Origin: Trichoplax sp. H2
Taxonomy: Eukaryota; Placozoa; Uniplacotomia; Trichoplacea
Direction of reading: 5' to 3'
NCBI GenBank assembly: GCA_003344405.1
Contig: NOWV01000016.1
Span: 248,001 to 312,000, forward strand
DNA length: 64,000 nucleotides
The position numbers were made by a program, and so were the translations under genes. Under the pieces are notes generated by a model. The model saw nothing but the letters and a program-made list of their open reading frames with translations. It was not told where the DNA came from and did not search any database. This document shows, in pieces, positions 13,131-26,119 of the stretch (positions within the stretch are counted from its first letter, which is position 1; every line of letters starts with the position of its first letter).

Positions 13131-16100
13131 GTCGGCCCCATTTTAAAACTTTTACAACGCCAACGGATTATCATAGCATCGTTGTAACTTATCTAAACTC
13201 AGTGTATATACATGATGTAACACTCGTTAAATTGCTTTCTCAGGATATCGAGATTGTTGTTGGCAGGCGTTGTTATGATCCATTGTGATTATTTGAAATA
13301 AATAGTCTACTTTATCTTACAGCCGCATGGAATTAATGGTAAAATAGTAGCTAATCATTATCATATAATTTTATCACGGAAGTGATTATTTCTAAGATTA
13401 CTACGATTAATAACTAAAGAAGGATTTGTCAATATCATGAATGCGATGCACGACATAGAAAATGGAATAAAATGTGGTCATTTTGTTACTTAGCACTATT
13501 CTAGATTTTATTACGGAAATTTAAATTATAATTTAACGGATATCAATAGGTACCGTATCGAATAGATGTTTTTTTCTTATTATACGTAATCCGTATCCGC
13601 TAAACGATATGTAAAACTATTGGTATAATATATTGCCATTTTAGTAGCATGAACAGTAGTCGCTGAGTAAATGCAAGTTTTAGTCTTTTATTAATCCTAC
13701 TAGAGATTGTTGTTGCAATCAGAGTATCCTCATGCAAAAGCTGGAGAAATAAAACATAAAGCAGATTGCTGCTAACAAGTTTACTCTGTCACTGTAAGAT
13801 TGCAGATGCCTAATAATGCGACAACAATATTCTAATTTTACATGATCCTGCCAATCTTGCATGCATGACTACTGGAAGAACGGTAAATATGTCATCGTGC
13901 AACCTATCGATAAAATAAAATAATACAGTGGATTCGTTATATAGATTATATCCTCGTATAATTTAATTTTACGAATCTAATGGTATCGATTAAAAATGAA
14001 TTTCAAAATAGACACTATAAACACTTAACTTTGTATTCACAAGTGCACTTAAGAAAGGTATAGTTATAATATGATGGTTTTTATGATGTTTTCTAGCTGC
14101 TATCGTCTGTTACATGGAAGAGAACTATATTAGAAATGGCCTATTGATCTAGTTAAGATTTAAAACACTAATTAAAATTACGATAAAATAGACTGTATGA
14201 TATTTGATAATGGGCTATTTCTTGAACTTTATATATATAAACGGTTATGTACCGATTCGTCATTATTTTATCCTATTATTGCCTAAAGACAACACTAGCC
14301 CAACTCCGAAAGGAATATTGATCTACAATTGATATCAACTTAGCTGAGTAGTAACCTTTTTCCTATTATTCGATAGATGAAAGTGTCCTTTAGTAACATG
14401 CTGAAGGATTTTAGGGAATTACCGTAGCTTTACCACATAAATAAAATGATCGAAACTACATATCTTCAACCGATTAGTGGATACAGTTATCACAATCGTT
14501 GAACATTGAATCACTTAAATTTGCCAATTATTACTTAAGGCCATTGATAAATTGATGATAATTATGGTAAGATCCCTCTTTTATATGTAACAAAGAGATA
14601 TAGAAAGCGAAAAATTAGTTACCGGTATATATTGCGCTCAACTCCATTGCACAGGAAATTTCAATTATAATATTATTGAATTTTGTAATTGATTGATTGC
14701 GTAATTGATACTTTTTTTGAAGAGATGATGTTTATTTTACTGGTTAAGTCATGCCGTCCGTAATATGGCCATTTGTTGTCAGCAAAATGAAGTAAATTAA
14801 TGGAGGCTCAAGAATTTTGACGCTGTACCATTGCCTCATATGATACAAACTTGATACTTGAGGAAAGTCAGGATATAATTACACTTTCTCAATACTGAAA
14901 GTAATAGTGGGGAGTAATTACATAGATAGCGATGGGATCAAATTTATTTCCAAAACTATCAGTTATAATATATTATATTGGCAAGTGTATGTATATGCAA
15001 ATATCGATAACTTTATAACCAATATTAATTAATTAACTAATTATTATTGAATATATAGGACTATTTGTTTGATTTTGTTAATGTTTCAAGTTATCTTATT
15101 TATATCGTTATGCCAAGTCAATATGTCTTTTCTTACTACATATCAATTTGATAGTTGTTGAAAATTTAAACGGTGTTTTAATGCCCGTGCCAATATTTTT
15201 AGCCTCAACATACACTAAACGCTATCAGATCAAGTCACTTTAGGATGGCTTGCGATTCTCATAATTTTAAGGAATATCGTTTTATACAGCTTAAGATACA
15301 ATGGTAGGTTATGCTACCATAGTTAACGCAGGCATATTGATTCTTCTACATTTATTGATGGAAGTATTATATAGTAAGGTAAGTAAGCATTTGTTACGGA
15401 TAGTTTTAAATTCTTTATAGAATATATTCAATAGATAGTCAGCTTAACAGGGATTGAGTTGTCTTAAATTCATACAATCTACAATATTTGTTAAGAATGG
15501 GGACTTAAAATGTATTTACCAGTAAGAAAAGAGAGTCTTGTATTACATGTTACGCACTCTATTTGTTGAAGTCACTTGAAAAGTATTTTTTCTAGTAGGA
15601 AAGAGGAGCCTTGAGTTGTATCTTATACAGTATCATCTGCATACGCGTATTATAGCCATGAACTCGTTTATTGCTTCAAATCCTTTTTATAGTTTACAGA
15701 CTCATAGATAGTTTGATGAGCAGAACGAAGACTGGTTGCTGTTTTTTTCTTATAGAAAACTCTGTTTGCCGAGGGATATCGCTTAATAGATTAATTATTT
15801 ACGAACAAGGGTTCTTCTATTGTCTTATAAGTTACATTGAAAGCAGCGAATTTATTCGCTTTATTGATGGGTAAAGGAAAATTTTAATCCGCGGTGAAAA
15901 TATGTATAAAGGCTTTTTAATCATCTGTCGTGTGAATTCTTTGCATTTTTTTGAATTGATAGTTGGTAAATTTAACTGAAATTAAAATTTCCTTTCAACT
16001 GAGCACTCAATAGTATTAAGAAAATCTCGTTTTTAAAACTTACAACATTTGATAATTAATGGGTAGTCGAATTTTTTTTCATGCATCCGAACTACAATGA

Positions 16101-17279
16101 CATAAGAATCGATTAAGGAACCTATTTCAACCTATAAGTTGATAAAATTAAAATTTTAATTCATGACAATATTGCAGTACTTCATTTATTTGCTCTCAAC
16201 AGTATTATAATTACATTAAAAGATTATTATTGTAATTCAGTCTTATCATACCAGTTTGGGATAACATATTTATTTTGTGTAGAATTAATAATGAGGCTCT
16301 TTTTTGAATTTGATATATTTTATACGTTTCTTTCAGGTAACTTCAAAGCAACTGTAGAAAAATTTTGTAACGCTAGTGATATCTAATTACTAGTAGTCGA
16401 GAAATAGAAATGGTCTAGTAATGCTATCAGTCATTTTTAATGTACTGATAGATATTATTGATTGATATAGTATATTGTATAACGTTGATAATTTAAATTT
16501 GAGTTAAAAATAAGATTACATAGGATGAATACGATAGATGACTGCGAAATGTTTCAATTAAAATAATGTAATATTTCATAAATATTTTCAATTTGGCATA
16601 ATTGAGTCAAGTGTATTGAAGTGATAAAAATTCATTACGTGCTGATAAATTAATATTGTACTTTACTGTATGTGCAAAAGAAAATTTAACCACAACTCTT
16701 CTGGTGGAATTACTAATAAGATTATAGCTAATTTAATTGGTATTATTGGCATTCTTGATGTGAGGTAATTTACTGAAACGTCGAAAATAAATTAGATAGA
16801 GTAAGCTCGTACTCTATTTTATAGTCGCATTTAGGTTTTTATAGGATTAAATAAAAAATATCGCGATAATGCATCGCTTAAGTTGTGGCTATCGACATCC
16901 CATCACTCGTATGTACGTAAATAGTATCGCAAGAACTTAAATTACTGCCATCTTCTTCGTGCAATTTTTGTACTACGATAAGATACTATTACCGCTGATA
17001 AACATCCATTAGGTAAGATCAATTTGTCACTATTTCACATCATTAATTTAGAGTAATTCTTTTTTAATTAGTATTTTAGAATGGAGTAAATGATGAAATG
17101 TATCTATTACGACTTAGTGCTATTGATTGTTACATAAGATTAATCAGAGTGAGAACATGTGAATAGTTTATGGATAGATATTGTGTTAACTTGAATAGTA
17201 TAATAATCTCATAGGGCTCTAAATACAGAGATGTGTCTGTTTATTTTTATTATCCTCTAAGATAAGAATAATTCCGCCG

Positions 17280-18420
17280 ATGCATCTTACGATGCACACT
17301 GCTTTACTCGGTATCTACTCAGTGAAAAGTGTGATCCAATAGGATATACTGTATAGTGGAATATCGTAGTTTTGCCAATTATGTGTATATGTGAGCTATC
17401 AGTGGTACTGAATAATAGAAATAACAGTTCATCATTTTCATTTTCTACGTCTTTTCGAGTAAAAATGTTGTAATCATGGACTACTAGAAAAATACGTGTA
17501 GCAGTATTTTTGTAGTGGTCTATAGTTTTAACGTAATGCCCGGTAATGGTGAATTTAGAGTTGGATATTTCCCAATGACGTTGAAATTTTAAAAGCTAAA
17601 CAGTTTACTAAAATGACAATCTATATCAACTATACAGTAAGTCCGATTGGAATTCCTCTGTATCTGAAGAGTTCAAAGTGCGATCCAATATGCTTTGCGA
17701 TAGAATATTGTAGTTTTATCCACTATTAACGGTAGTGAGTGGTGAAAATAGCAGCAGTTCATTATTTTCACTTTCTGCCTCTTATCATATGACAACGATG
17801 GACCCACTAAAAAAACAGTGATACTTTTGTAGTAGTCCGTGATATTAATGGTAGTGAATAGCAGAAGTAGTAGTTTATCATTTTCACTTTCTGTGTCTAA
17901 TTGTGTTACAACCATGAACTGACTAGAAAAATAGTGATACTTTTGCAGTAGTCTATGGTCCCAAACGCAATAGTGAATTTAGAGTGGCGTATTTCCCAAT
18001 GACATTAAAACGTTGAAATTGTAGAACTAAACTACCTATTAACAAGATGATATGTACGCGTATATTTCACAGAATCGATTTGCTTCTACATTGATAATAT
18101 CTATACGGGTAATTACTCTATAGCTGAAGAGTTAAAAGTGTCATCCAGTATGCAATTGCGGATATACAGTAAAGTACCCTAGTTTTTTAACTATTAGCGG
18201 TGTTGAGTGGTCAAATTAGTAGTTGATCATTTTTATTTTCTACGTCTTATCCTATTACAACCATCTGGCCCACTAGAAAAATAAGTACTTTTACAGTAGT
18301 CCGCCATTCCAAACGCAATGGTGAATTAAAAATGGAGTATTTCCGAGTGACATTGCCATTGTAAAGCTCAACTACCATTTAAGATGGCATTTATATAAGA
18401 ATCTATAGGCTTATCATGGC
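17280..18420. repeat. Diverged tandem repeat, unit about 350-460 bp
   Basis: Three related units are marked by (A/T)GTG(C/T)GATCCAATA or TCATCCAGTATG at about 17331, 17680 and 18137. These are followed by TTCATCATTTTCA-type strings, then by CACTAGAAAAATA and TTTTGTAGTAGTC-type strings, then by GGTGAATTTAGAGT and TTTCCCAATGAC. The internal segment with TTTCACTTTCTG is itself partly repeated near 17765 and 17883. Confidence 0.75.
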
Positions 18421-18489
18421 GAATCTTGGAGATGAATACGATAGAGTGTGATTGAAATTTCATGGGTGCCTTGGAGCATTTTTTCAGCT

Positions 18490-19215
18490 TGCTGCCAGTA
18501 TAGCGCAGAATGGTGGGCCTAAATTTTAACGCTTAGCTACTGGCCGCAAATGGAAATTTGCACTGTATATATATGAGATATAGAATTGTATTATACATGT
18601 ATCGTTTTGGCTTTCGTGTTCATTTCAGTATGGTGGCGTATAGAATTGTCGGAGGGGATTATAGACAGTATAGCGCAGAATGGTGGGCCTAAATTTCAAC
18701 GCTTAGCCACTGGCCGCAAATGGAAAATTTGTACTGTACTGTACTGTATATATATATATGTTATATTATACATGGATCGTTTTGGCTTTCGTGTTCATTT
18801 CAGTATAGTGACGTATAGAATTGTCAGAGGGGATTATAGAGAGTATGAAGCAAGTGGGCCTAAATTTCAACGCCTAGCCACTGGCCGCAAATGGAAATTT
18901 GCCTGTATATATGAACGTGACCGTATGCGAAATGACAATACGGCAAGACATTTTGCAAAATGTTAAGCAGTATAGTCATTTTACAAAATACTTTAGCTAC
19001 AGTAGCTGTCATTTTGCTACAACAATTTTAAATCTTTTAATCCTAAGGGCAGTTTGCAAAATGGCCAATTTCGCATACGGTCACGTTCATATATATGACA
19101 TAGATAACTATATTATACATATATCGTTTTGGCTTTCGTGTTCATTTCAGTATAGTGGCGTACAGTATAGAATTGTCAGAGGGGATTATAGAGAGTACGA
19201 AGCAAGTCTACTACA
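18490..19215. repeat. Tandem repeat, about 170-175 bp unit, interrupted by a MITE
   Basis: Units start with AGTATAGCGCAGAATGG or a variant at 18497, 18667 and 18842. They contain GTGGGCCTAAATTT, CACTGGCCGCAAATGGAAA, a TA tract, ATCGTTTTGGCTTTCGTG and TATAGAATTGTC. The third unit is split in its TA tract by the inverted-repeat element at 18906-19095 and resumes after it, ending near 19215. The open frames at 18586-18966 and 18899-19231 come from these units and are not genes. Confidence 0.9.
18906..19095. mobile_element. MITE-like inverted-repeat element, 190 bp, non-autonomous
   Basis: The ends are perfect 28 bp inverted repeats: 18906-18933 begins TATATATGAACGTGACCGTA and 19068-19095 is its exact reverse complement. 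The body is AT-rich, carries no gene, and contains a 14 bp palindrome CATTTTGCAAAATG at 18949. It sits inside the TA tract of the third 170 bp tandem unit. Comparison with the uninterrupted unit 1 shows continuous sequence on both sides, so the insertion can be read directly. TA-rich termini fit insertion at TA, as in Tc1/mariner-type MITEs, but the family cannot be assigned from one copy. Confidence 0.75.
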
Positions 19216-19244
19216 GTACTGTATACTGTAGGTGCACGCTGAGT

Positions 19245-19623
19245 CAAATCGCGTTTCTAGGTCTAAACTTGGGTATAATACACTATTTTCTAGTACAGAC
19301 ATGGTACAGTAGATAATGAAAAGATCAATCGGTACCCCTATTGGTATCCAATCTCTGTGCCTTCACTGTACTGTGTATCGTGCTTGTCTGGCGTCATCCA
19401 CAAGTTGATTAGACGCAGCAAGACATCGCGGTAGCAAATCTCGTTTCTAGGTCTAAACTTGGGTATAATACACTATTTTCTAGTAAAGACATGGTACAGT
19501 AGATAATGAAAAGACCAACCGGTACCCTATTGGTATCCAATCTCTGTGCCATCACTGTACTGTGTATCGTGCTTGTCTGGCGTCATCCACAAGTTGATTA
19601 GACGCAGCAAGACATCGCGGTAG
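19245..19623. repeat. Recent 190 bp tandem duplication (two copies)
   Basis: The block that begins CAAATC, then CGTTTCTAGGTCTAAACTTG, at 19245 recurs at 19435 with only scattered substitutions and one indel (GGTACCCC versus GGTACCC). Both copies end with AAGACATCGCGGTAG. High identity compared with the other arrays here indicates a young duplication. Confidence 0.92.
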
Positions 19624-22600
19624 TAATCGTTCTTGCGATACTTTCCAGCAACATTGGCCAGCAATTTATCCCCAAGTTAACCTATTTCATGCTACTCTAT
19701 GGCCAAAAAGGGTAAGAAATAGCATAATACTATATCCTTCCATGAAAACTGGATCGATTATGGCAATCGAAAATTATCTATGTGGATAAAATGATCACTA
19801 CGCCAAGACTAATCCAATATTCACCATTTGCATTTTGTTATCCAGTCGTCAAGATACCATAGCTATCTCTGATAAGCCAGTCTACAGTAGGGTACAGTAT
19901 AGTCATTATGGATGTGTTTGAACAGCGGGTCTACTGCCCCTAGTCCAATATTTTTTTTTCCGCTTTTTCAATGACTGTTTAATCATTGAGGATTCAATGG
20001 TGTTTTCTTCCTCTTGCATGGAATGATGGAAAAAAAAAAAATAGCAAAGAAAAATCATGCTTTTAGCGCCATACATTGACTGGAATATTCTTTCCAATCC
20101 ATCCTTTCCATAGGCGTATTGACTGTGTGCGTAGTTTCATTTTTTTTTCTCTCTCTTCTTTCATTGTTCTGACACTCTGCTCTATAATAATTCATAATAT
20201 AATATAAATTATTTCTTGACAGAGAGTCATTGGAATATCGTTTGATTCTTTATTGTAAATAGTTTAAAACTATCGAGCAATGAATTATTTTACTCTCTGA
20301 CTACAGATAGATGATCAAGTTAAACCGAATGATTGATCAAGGAAACATTTATTTTAATTTTTTTTGGCCTTACCGATCCATTCTACCGTATTTATCCATG
20401 ACAACACACTATCAAGACGAAAAGGCTATTGACGATAGTATTGTAATTCTAATGAACAATGTAATTAAATGATGTGACTGGGTAGGCGCTAAACGTTTAT
20501 AGATGCACTACAAGACGTTTACTTAACTTTTATTGGATTGAAGTCAAAGTCAAGGTAATGAGAAGTTAGATCAACTTTTTCCTCATCACCTTAAGCTTAA
20601 CAACTTCAGTCTTGACCAGTGGTTTTGGAGTGGACGCGGTAGCATCGATCCAGTTTGCCTACATACGCATACAGTACTGTACAGTATGTGTTATGTACCG
20701 TAATAATATTCGGACGGCACAGCGATCGTCCACATAAAGTTTACTCTGCTAAGTAAAGTAAAGAATTGGTAACGAAGAATGATCAACTTTGATAATACAC
20801 GTTCATTTTAGATATTCAGTGATCACTTTAGCACAGTAATGTGTAACTGCTAAACACTCTCCTCATCAAGAATAACGATTACACTTCTGGCAATATTGAC
20901 GCCCATGAATGTTCAATAGTGTACATACATACTGTATTTGAGAGGTTAACTTAAAAGAATTTAATACCTACAGTATGTATATGTCATATATAGTCCTAGG
21001 CCAAAGGTAATCACGACAGGCGGAATATTTGTTGTATGTTTATGCATAAATGTAGAATGCTCTTATGTCAATAGAAGTAGCCGTAGCGCATGATTACATA
21101 TCGACATAGAAGTTTGAAGTGTTCAACATCTTGACGTAAGCAGATCTTACACGAGATGATGTCAGTAAGACAGATGTTGAAACGTTTCTTGGTATCATCG
21201 TAGACCGCTCCATGCTGCAATGAATTGGAAGACTGATGACTTATTGACTACCACCACGACTGTAGATCAACACCGTAAAATTGTCAAATCTTATTAATCA
21301 CCAGTAACAACTGCGCTCATGTGATATTCCCGTGCGATTGCATGAGAATGACAGACTAGAGATGTTTTAGAACCTGATTTTGGTATCAAAACAGATTAGG
21401 CTATAGCTGGGAGAATTTCTTTTATCTTTTTAAGGTTAGAGCCTGATAGTAAAGTTATTTATCTTCCTGATCAATTTTCATTTTTGCGATAGAAAGGGGT
21501 GGGGAGGAAAGAGAGAATTGCATGCAGATAAATGTGACAGCAATTCATCAATCGTAGAAATCGAATCGAATGCTGCTTGCATTGGTTACAAAGTTATGTT
21601 ACAACTACAGGGCTTTTACAAGTATCCAGCTTTTGTTAGCTTGATAATTCTTTTCGATCCTGAAACAACAATTGATTCATCTTTTAAATAAGCATAGATA
21701 TCAAATGTATTCGACTGTCAGCCATCTTCATTACCATACTTAATATTTCCCAATACAACATGTCTATTTTACTGTACGGTTGGTACTTTGTATGCCTTTT
21801 ATTATCAGACATCCGTTTTCAGCTATTGTAAAAAGTCACATTTGTATTGATTCTTGATAGCAAAGTACAGGAAGTTAACGTCGTAATTAATTATAAGGTT
21901 ATAAAACAAAGATCGATTTGATGAAAAGTATCACGTTACAAGCGTACTATTTAATACTGAGAAGAATTATTATATCACCTATAGTGTAGACGTTTAAAAG
22001 TATCTTGAGAATGGCAGGATCAATTGCGCTACGTCGTAATTATTTTATAACAGCAGTTAAGACCGACTAATAGCGATAAATCATAACTCAAATAAAGTGG
22101 TCAGGTTTATAATACATTATGGACGTTCAAAGTATCTTGAGGATGGCAAAATTAATCGCGCTACTGTTGGATGAACTCACCTTGATTCAATAGCACTCGA
22201 TTGTTGACTATGAATACTTGTATTGCGATTAGTGTGATTGAATTTGAATGCATAGCCAGCATTTACATCCCTAACATATTAAATGTATGATTAGCAATTA
22301 ATTTCATTATGAAATTGGATTGTCTCCCAAGGTTCATTATTATATATATATATGTATATGTATATATATTTATGATTTCATTATGAAAACTACCGCTTGA
22401 TTCATTTTGTACTGTAGTATTGCTTAAATTCTATGGGTCATTCACTATAATACACAGACTAATATGCTATAACTTCCTTCGTAAAATTTCTGAATGGATG
22501 TGATTCTTGTACTTTATTTCTTGGTGATAACTTCTTAAACTATCATTTATACCCTTGTTTAAGTACATCGATTAATCACCGATATTCAACATGTATTCAT

Positions 22601-25600
22601 ATCATCATTATATTAAGTAACGTTAATACTATAACTTTTCATTGTTGAAAAAAATACCCAATTTGCGCTAATTTTAAGTTTCACAAGCTGTAATCATGTG
22701 CCAATCTCAGCATGTTCTTTTCATTCTACGCCGTATTGATTTTTGCAATCAAAGTACTAATCGATACATACTGATAAAGCGAGGTGGTTAGTTAAGTCTA
22801 AAAAAGTAATATTGATCAGTAAAAATTGATTTTGTTTACACTTACTCATTTTATCTGTGTGATAGTTGACGTAATGAAATTAATTTACAGTAGAATTTGA
22901 TTTATAATACGGTAGATAGTATGGATAAACTTTGGTATCCTATACAGTACATTGGATTAATGTCGTTATAAATTACAGTACTAGAAGGGCCACAATTGAG
23001 TAGTCAATGATATCAAGATTAGTTGGTAAGGATATAGGAAAGCGAAATCGCGCTACACTCTTCCTTTCAGTTTGGATCTGCAGCTTAGCAATACGTGGAC
23101 ATATTAGAAATGTAAAATTATGAAAGTGATCGTTAAGTCTTGACATTATAATTTTTATTTAAATATACTTTTATCTTCATCTCTTAAGAAGTTGTACGTA
23201 AATTTTAAAACTCCCGAAATGATAACGATGATATCTACACTAATCGGTTTAGTTCTTACATGAAAGAATTTATAATGACATTTTAAGTTGATAGAGTGAA
23301 CTCATTAATAGATGATTTCATTAATACATGAATATACAAATCTATCTCAGTATATGAGATCCCAACAAATTTTACGTCGAAAATTGATTACTTGACTTGG
23401 CAATCTGTGACAAGTAGATATTTTGATTGAAAAAGTACAGCTTCATTACCAATACGCTGGGTTAATTAATAATTTTCGATAGTTAATTAAGAAATTTAGA
23501 TGAGAATATGTGAAATACATACGGTATATTTACCTGTCCTCACTCAATAAAACCTTAGGCCGTATGATGGTGTCATGCCTGATAGTAAATTATATTTCAC
23601 TGTAAGTAGATTTATCAAAGATGTCCTTCGTCCTTGTTGTAAACGGCTTACTGATGATAACTCTTAACTGGTTATATCAGTACTCCTTAATTTTAAACGC
23701 CATTTAAGATGCCCAAGATGTCACATCGTGTTACACTTTGTTGCATAATTCGCACTACAATTTCAAAGTAATCTTTACTTTTAAAGATTGCAATTTTTTG
23801 ATTAATTCTGCTGACTTATGCATTGTCTTTTTGGACGAAAACGTGGTATAGCATGTTTGAAGAGCGTTTTAATAAATAAATAAAGTCAGAAGTAAATTTG
23901 AATTGAAGGCACAATCATTTGTTACGTACTCTTTTTACATGGCTAATAGTCATAACGATCAGTATTCAAAATCCTAATCAACAAATTGTAGACGATCAGG
24001 TGGATAGTATTTGCGCTGTTTTGAATTATCTTAAATGAAGGCTTAGACTATTTGTGCCGCAGTTACAGTACTTATTTCAATGTATTGTTCATTGGATATT
24101 TGCAGAAGTAGTTAGATATCATTATTCGTGATTAATATACTACCGTACGATACTGTGCTTGTACGTACGATGGGCTGAAGAGAAGTACGAAAGAATACAG
24201 AATGCATGAATCAGACTCACTAAATCTACTCAGGGCTGCTTAGTAACATTCGTACGTTTTAATAACTTGGAAAGTTTTGAAAATTTACAAATCCGTGTAT
24301 ATTTGATCTCGAAATACGTAAAATTGAAATCTAAAAATCTATTCCTATCCCAAAACAAGAGTAATTACAGGCCATTTACAATTTTTATACAGTGGTAAAT
24401 TTTTAAATTACTACCTTGAAATATTACAAGCCGTTACTCAGCTTCAATCATAATACTCGCATCCTGTAGAGTATATACCATGTTATATATACCATATCCA
24501 TTCAATACACGTATGGCCCAGACGTAAATACTCGTAAGAACTTACGTAGAACTTGGAACGCAACTCTGAAATATGAATGACTGACTGCTTTAGCAAACTC
24601 AATACTGACAAGATATTGATATAAGTAAAGATAAACTATCTTGTTAAATGGAGTAGACGCCTAACAATGGAGTCATTATCATATTTCGTTACTAGATGAC
24701 GTTGGAGATCCCTTCCATTTGCATTGGCTAATATCTTAATGACGTAAAACTAGCTTTTATAGTACGAGTATTGATGTAATATGATTAATCGCTTCCTTGT
24801 TACACCCGTTTTTGTCCTATGTAATGAATTGATCAGTTGATGCTTCTACGATGGCAATAGTTATCATTATCATCCTGATTTAAGTTTACGACAGCTAAAA
24901 AAAAATTGACAATATGAAGTAAGCAGTTTAACTGCTAAATACTCGAGTTTATAATCATCATGTTGCATATTACATTTGCTATTACTAGATGATACAATGA
25001 TTAAAGCCATGCCTGATTACTATACAGTGCTAACAGTAAACCGGCGTTTTGTTGTTTCGCCACAATAATCACCTACAGTTGTGAAATTGTGGCATTCGTT
25101 TACAAATCTTAGAAAAGATTAAACTTGATGAAACATGAGTCTCTTATAGTCTATGTTAATTGAGATATATTATCTGGTATCTCTATACTAATAGTTGAAA
25201 TTTCTCATAAAGTTGGGAGATTACAATCTAATTCGTATTTGTATTTTTTGCTTTTATTACTGATTATTGTAGCAGGTTGCTATAGGTCTAATCGTAGATA
25301 GTTATTGTGCAGCACTAATTTATATTGTTATTGCTAGTACATTGTGATTTATACAGTATTCCTTAGTGCTACATTACAGCACTTTTTAGTGCTTTTATAG
25401 CAGGCGTGTCAAGTAAACAATTTTACTAATATCGCACAGAAATCATAGATGTACAGTAGATGAAAATAGTGATACATAGCGGTACAGTAATTAAACATGA
25501 TGATGGCTAGCGCTAATTCTGAACGTTTTCTAACATCCAAGCTATCCAAATACAAACTACACGTAGATTAATGAAGTAAACTGTGCTGCCTTATTCCTAC

Positions 25601-26119
25601 TAATCTAGATGTTAATAGATTAAATTACTATTACGTCAAAAGTACTCTTTTTATATTCAAATTCGGCTTATTACTCTATGGCGTTAATATTGACAGAGTG
25701 CAGTACGGTTATAGGTGGCTATTCATGCATTCATACTCTTTCATATAGTGCGATCGTATGTAATAGACATAGTTGGTATTTATGAGTGTATCAATCAGGG
25801 GGTATCGGGCGTTAACCAGTAAAAAAAGGAAGTACTACGGTACTTAGATTAAACTCTAAACTGCAAATATATTATAGGTATAGCGTTCCATACAGCAGTG
25901 CAAGCAGTGGAATATAGTACCGTTAACATATTACATAGACGTGATCAAATCTGTTATTCGGGACTACGATAATCTCTTACGGTATTTTCTTCTTGTCTCT
26001 CAAGCGGTCATTTTTCATACTAGTTTTTTGGGCTTTCGAGTATACAGGCATTTTTAACCTTTTGATAGTAAAACGATAAGTGTTGAAATAATCGTTAAAC
26101 GATTAAATTACTGCTAAAT
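19624..26119. other. Intergenic region upstream of the SLC44 gene
   Basis: No gene could be supported. A locally more GC-rich stretch at 20370-20760 has exon-like pieces, treated as a finding. A TA/TATG microsatellite lies at 22340-22369. A pair of about 120 bp related units (ACGTTTAAAAGTATCTTGAG and ACGTTCAAAGTATCTTGAGG) lies near 21990 and 22123. TACTGTA/TACAGTA motifs are frequent. Confidence 0.5.

Larger units (their letters stand above)
10024..17279. other. Intergenic region, no gene supported
   Basis: This is the upstream side of the LIM-homeodomain start exon. Open frames are short and low in complexity; the frame at 12781-12990 encodes a Phe/Tyr/Ser-rich string from a T-rich tract. 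A CT microsatellite lies at 11001-11018 and a C-rich polypyrimidine tract at 13081-13130. I found no conserved protein segment. Confidence 0.5.

Noticed and set aside
18586-19231. Two open frames of 126 and 110 codons on the plus strand
   Set aside because: They run through the 170 bp tandem units and the MITE, and their proteins repeat the unit sequence; no start context or domain.
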